In this document: positions 62,619 to 64,000 of the stretch, piece by piece
Position numbering within the stretch: the stretch's first letter is position 1
Layout: each line of letters begins with the position of its first letter
Notes under the pieces: model-generated
Databases searched by the model: none
Seen by the model: the letters and a program-made list of their open reading frames with translations, nothing else
What the model was told of the DNA's origin: nothing
Translations under genes and position numbers: made by a program
Origin: Pontiella sulfatireligans
GTDB lineage: Bacteria; Verrucomicrobiota; Kiritimatiellia; Kiritimatiellales; Pontiellaceae
Direction: 5' to 3'
DNA: 64,000 bases
Assembly (NCBI RefSeq): GCF_900890705.1
Contig: NZ_CAAHFH010000004.1
Span: 124,001-188,000, forward strand

Positions 62619-64000
62619 CTATTGTCCTGCATTAACGGCGCCTCGTTTCTTCACTCCTGCGAGGTGCGGTGAATCCGTTTTTTCCAACCATTGGACGAGC
62701 AGGCCTTTCATGAACTCAGCCTGTTTCCTGTTTTTCTCCGCCTTGGGGTTGTTGCCCAGCAGGTTATTCATTTCCAGCGGATCATTCTTTAGATCATAGA
62801 GTACGTTCATCACCTTGGAATCAGCCGTGTTGGGAATAAAATATTTCCATTGTCTAGTACGGACCATCAGGTTGGGCTGCACGGGACCGCGCCAGTTCCA
62901 TTCGGCCACTGCACACGCATCCTTTTCGTTCGATGTTCCTTCAATATAACGTCGCAGACTCTCTCCATCGGACGCGGTTTTCTCTATTCCCAGATAATCC
63001 TGAATAGTCGCATAGAGATCGATCTGAGAAACCGGCGCATCCACCTTTGTTCCGGCCTTGATTCGGCCCGGGAAGCGGATCATCAGCGGAACATGGACCG
63101 ATTCTTCGTAGAATATATTCTTTTCGCGCATGCCGTGCGCTCCAAGCATTTCACCGTGGTCGGAGGTAAAAATGACCATCGTGTTTTCCGCAATACCCAG
63201 CTCATCCATTTTATCCAGGATTTCGCCCAGCCAGATGTCTATCTCCTTCACCAACGCATAATAGTTGGCGATCATATATTTTATTTTATCGTGATCCCGA
63301 TACTGCGATAGGCGCTTGCGCCCGTTTTCATTGATGTAGGGCGAGTTATCCATTGGATCATCAATGCTTTCCGGAACCGGCATATCCTTCGGCTTATACA
63401 TTGAAGCATAGGGTTCCGACGGCGTGATCGGCGAATGCGGACAGTGGAAAGAACAGTGCAGCGAAAACGGTTCGTCCCTCTTCGCAAGGCGCTCCAGCGC
63501 CGCGAGGGTCTGCTTGGCCTGAACGGCCGTAATCGTATGTTCCTTCGGCACGGTCGAGATACCATGCTGATCCGGCTGAGCCACTTTCAACTTATCCCCG
63601 TTTCCATCCGTCTTTATGCCCGGCTCCATGCCATAGCGCGTGTCGAGCGGATTGGGTTTATAGGAGCGATGATCGAAGGTTTGTTCCTGCAGGCCGGAGT
63701 TGGCATATTCCGGATTGTTGTAGAGCTTGATTCGATTGACCTTACCCTTGAGATAGCCTTCATATTCCTTCGAGAGACCAGGCCCGCGCTCCCATTCATG
63801 CATCCCGGCGGGTGCAACAGCATTATCGTATTTCAAGGCACGCCCCAGCGGAGCGTGCCACTTGCCATAGTATTCCGTACGATAGCCCGTATCCGACAAC
63901 AGTTCGTCGTAGCATGGCATCGGGGTGATATCCCGCTCATCGGTGGCCATATTGGTGCGCACCTGAGTCTTTTCAACCGAGCGGCCCGTCATCAGGCTCG
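62619..64000 (-). CDS. S1-type sulfatase (partial, N-terminus off the window)
   Basis: The open frame continues to the right edge. The first visible residues, SLMTGRSVEKTQVRTNM, are the end of the sulfatase signature, so the formylglycine Cys lies just beyond the window. YYGKWHAPLGRALKYDNAV, FSLHCSFHCPHSPITPSEPY, VIFTSDHGEMLGAHGMREKN and VPLMIRFPGRIK fit the choline-sulfatase/heparan-sulfatase-like group of S1 enzymes, different from the other eleven here. The C-terminus has VLYDLKNDPLEMNNLLGN. The stop TAG at 62619 touches the start of the next sulfatase. The visible part is intact. Confidence 0.9.
   Translation of the reverse strand, partial: SLMTGRSVEKTQVRTNMATDERDITPMPCYDELLSDTGYRTEYYGKWHAPLGRALKYDNAVAPAGMHEWERGPGLSKEYEGYLKGKVNRIKLYNNPEYANSGLQEQTFDHRSYKPNPLDTRYGMEPGIKTDGNGDKLKVAQPDQHGISTVPKEHTITAVQAKQTLAALERLAKRDEPFSLHCSFHCPHSPITPSEPYASMYKPKDMPVPESIDDPMDNSPYINENGRKRLSQYRDHDKIKYMIANYYALVKEIDIWLGEILDKMDELGIAENTMVIFTSDHGEMLGAHGMREKNIFYEESVHVPLMIRFPGRIKAGTKVDAPVSQIDLYATIQDYLGIEKTASDGESLRRYIEGTSNEKDACAVAEWNWRGPVQPNLMVRTRQWKYFIPNTADSKVMNVLYDLKNDPLEMNNLLGNNPKAEKNRKQAEFMKGLLVQWLEKTDSPHLAGVKKRGAVNAGQ

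Noticed and set aside
1..64000. CRISPR arrays, tRNA and rRNA genes
   Set aside because: No regular direct repeats with spacers and no cloverleaf or rRNA stretches were recognised by reading; a dedicated scan could still find a tRNA.

Overview
This 64 kb window looks like part of a chromosome from a marine, polysaccharide-degrading member of the Kiritimatiellota (Pontiella-like). That is an inference from content: twelve secreted S1-type sulfatases, many-domain extracellular proteins with LamG-like, Fn3, PASTA and Asp-rich C-terminal repeats, a PEP-CTERM protein, TAT-exported Gfo/Idh/MocA oxidoreductases, a ThuA protein and unusual glycoside-hydrolase-like enzymes. Every gene I can support, including the transposase, lies on the minus strand, so the biological reading order runs from 64000 down to 1. 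No rRNA, tRNA or CRISPR array was recognised.

Layout from right to left. 64000-58299: two sulfatases (the first cut by the window edge), a Gfo/Idh/MocA oxidoreductase, a 39-codon gene remnant and a type I mannose-6-phosphate isomerase. 58226-54268: a two-component system made of a periplasmic-propeller histidine kinase and an AraC-type response regulator, overlapping by 4 nt. 53837-49563: a large LamG/jelly-roll-like surface protein and a PEP-CTERM protein, closed by a strong intrinsic terminator. 49234-47776: a complete IS4-family insertion sequence with inverted repeats and a 10-bp target duplication, inserted 32 bp upstream of a ThuA gene. 47733-43905: ThuA, a Gfo/Idh/MocA oxidoreductase and a sulfatase. 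43882-31163: three giant modular proteins (a sulfatase fusion, a double beta-helix protein, and a PASTA/LamG/Fn3/sulfatase fusion). 31144-25219: four sulfatases in a row. 25185-19547: an esterase-like hydrolase, a 59-codon small ORF, a PhoD-like phosphatase, a GH50-like and a GH71/99-like protein. 19536-4560: two sulfatases plus four large paralogous enzymes with a GH67/GH20-like N-terminal domain and an EF-hand-like insert. 4558-1: a secreted VOC protein, a sulfatase, the truncated start of a tartronate-semialdehyde/3-hydroxyisobutyrate-type dehydrogenase, a DUF2271 protein and a PQQ-like beta-propeller protein cut by the left edge.

The working model (inference) is a polysaccharide-utilisation region for a sulfated algal glycan. 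Sulfatases remove sulfate, the four paralogous enzymes, GH-like proteins and beta-helix protein attack the desulfated backbone, the Gfo/Idh and ThuA proteins may oxidise sugars in the periplasm, and the two-component system could sense the glycan. No sulfatase-maturation enzyme and no SusC/D-like pair is visible here.

The most unexpected signal is not a gene. A 15-bp palindrome, TTCCA-N5-TGGAA (mostly TTCCARNNNYTGGAA), occurs exactly 11 times where about 0.06 copies are expected by chance. It lies in genes and in intergenic DNA and in all three codon phases, so it is selected or spread as DNA rather than as protein.
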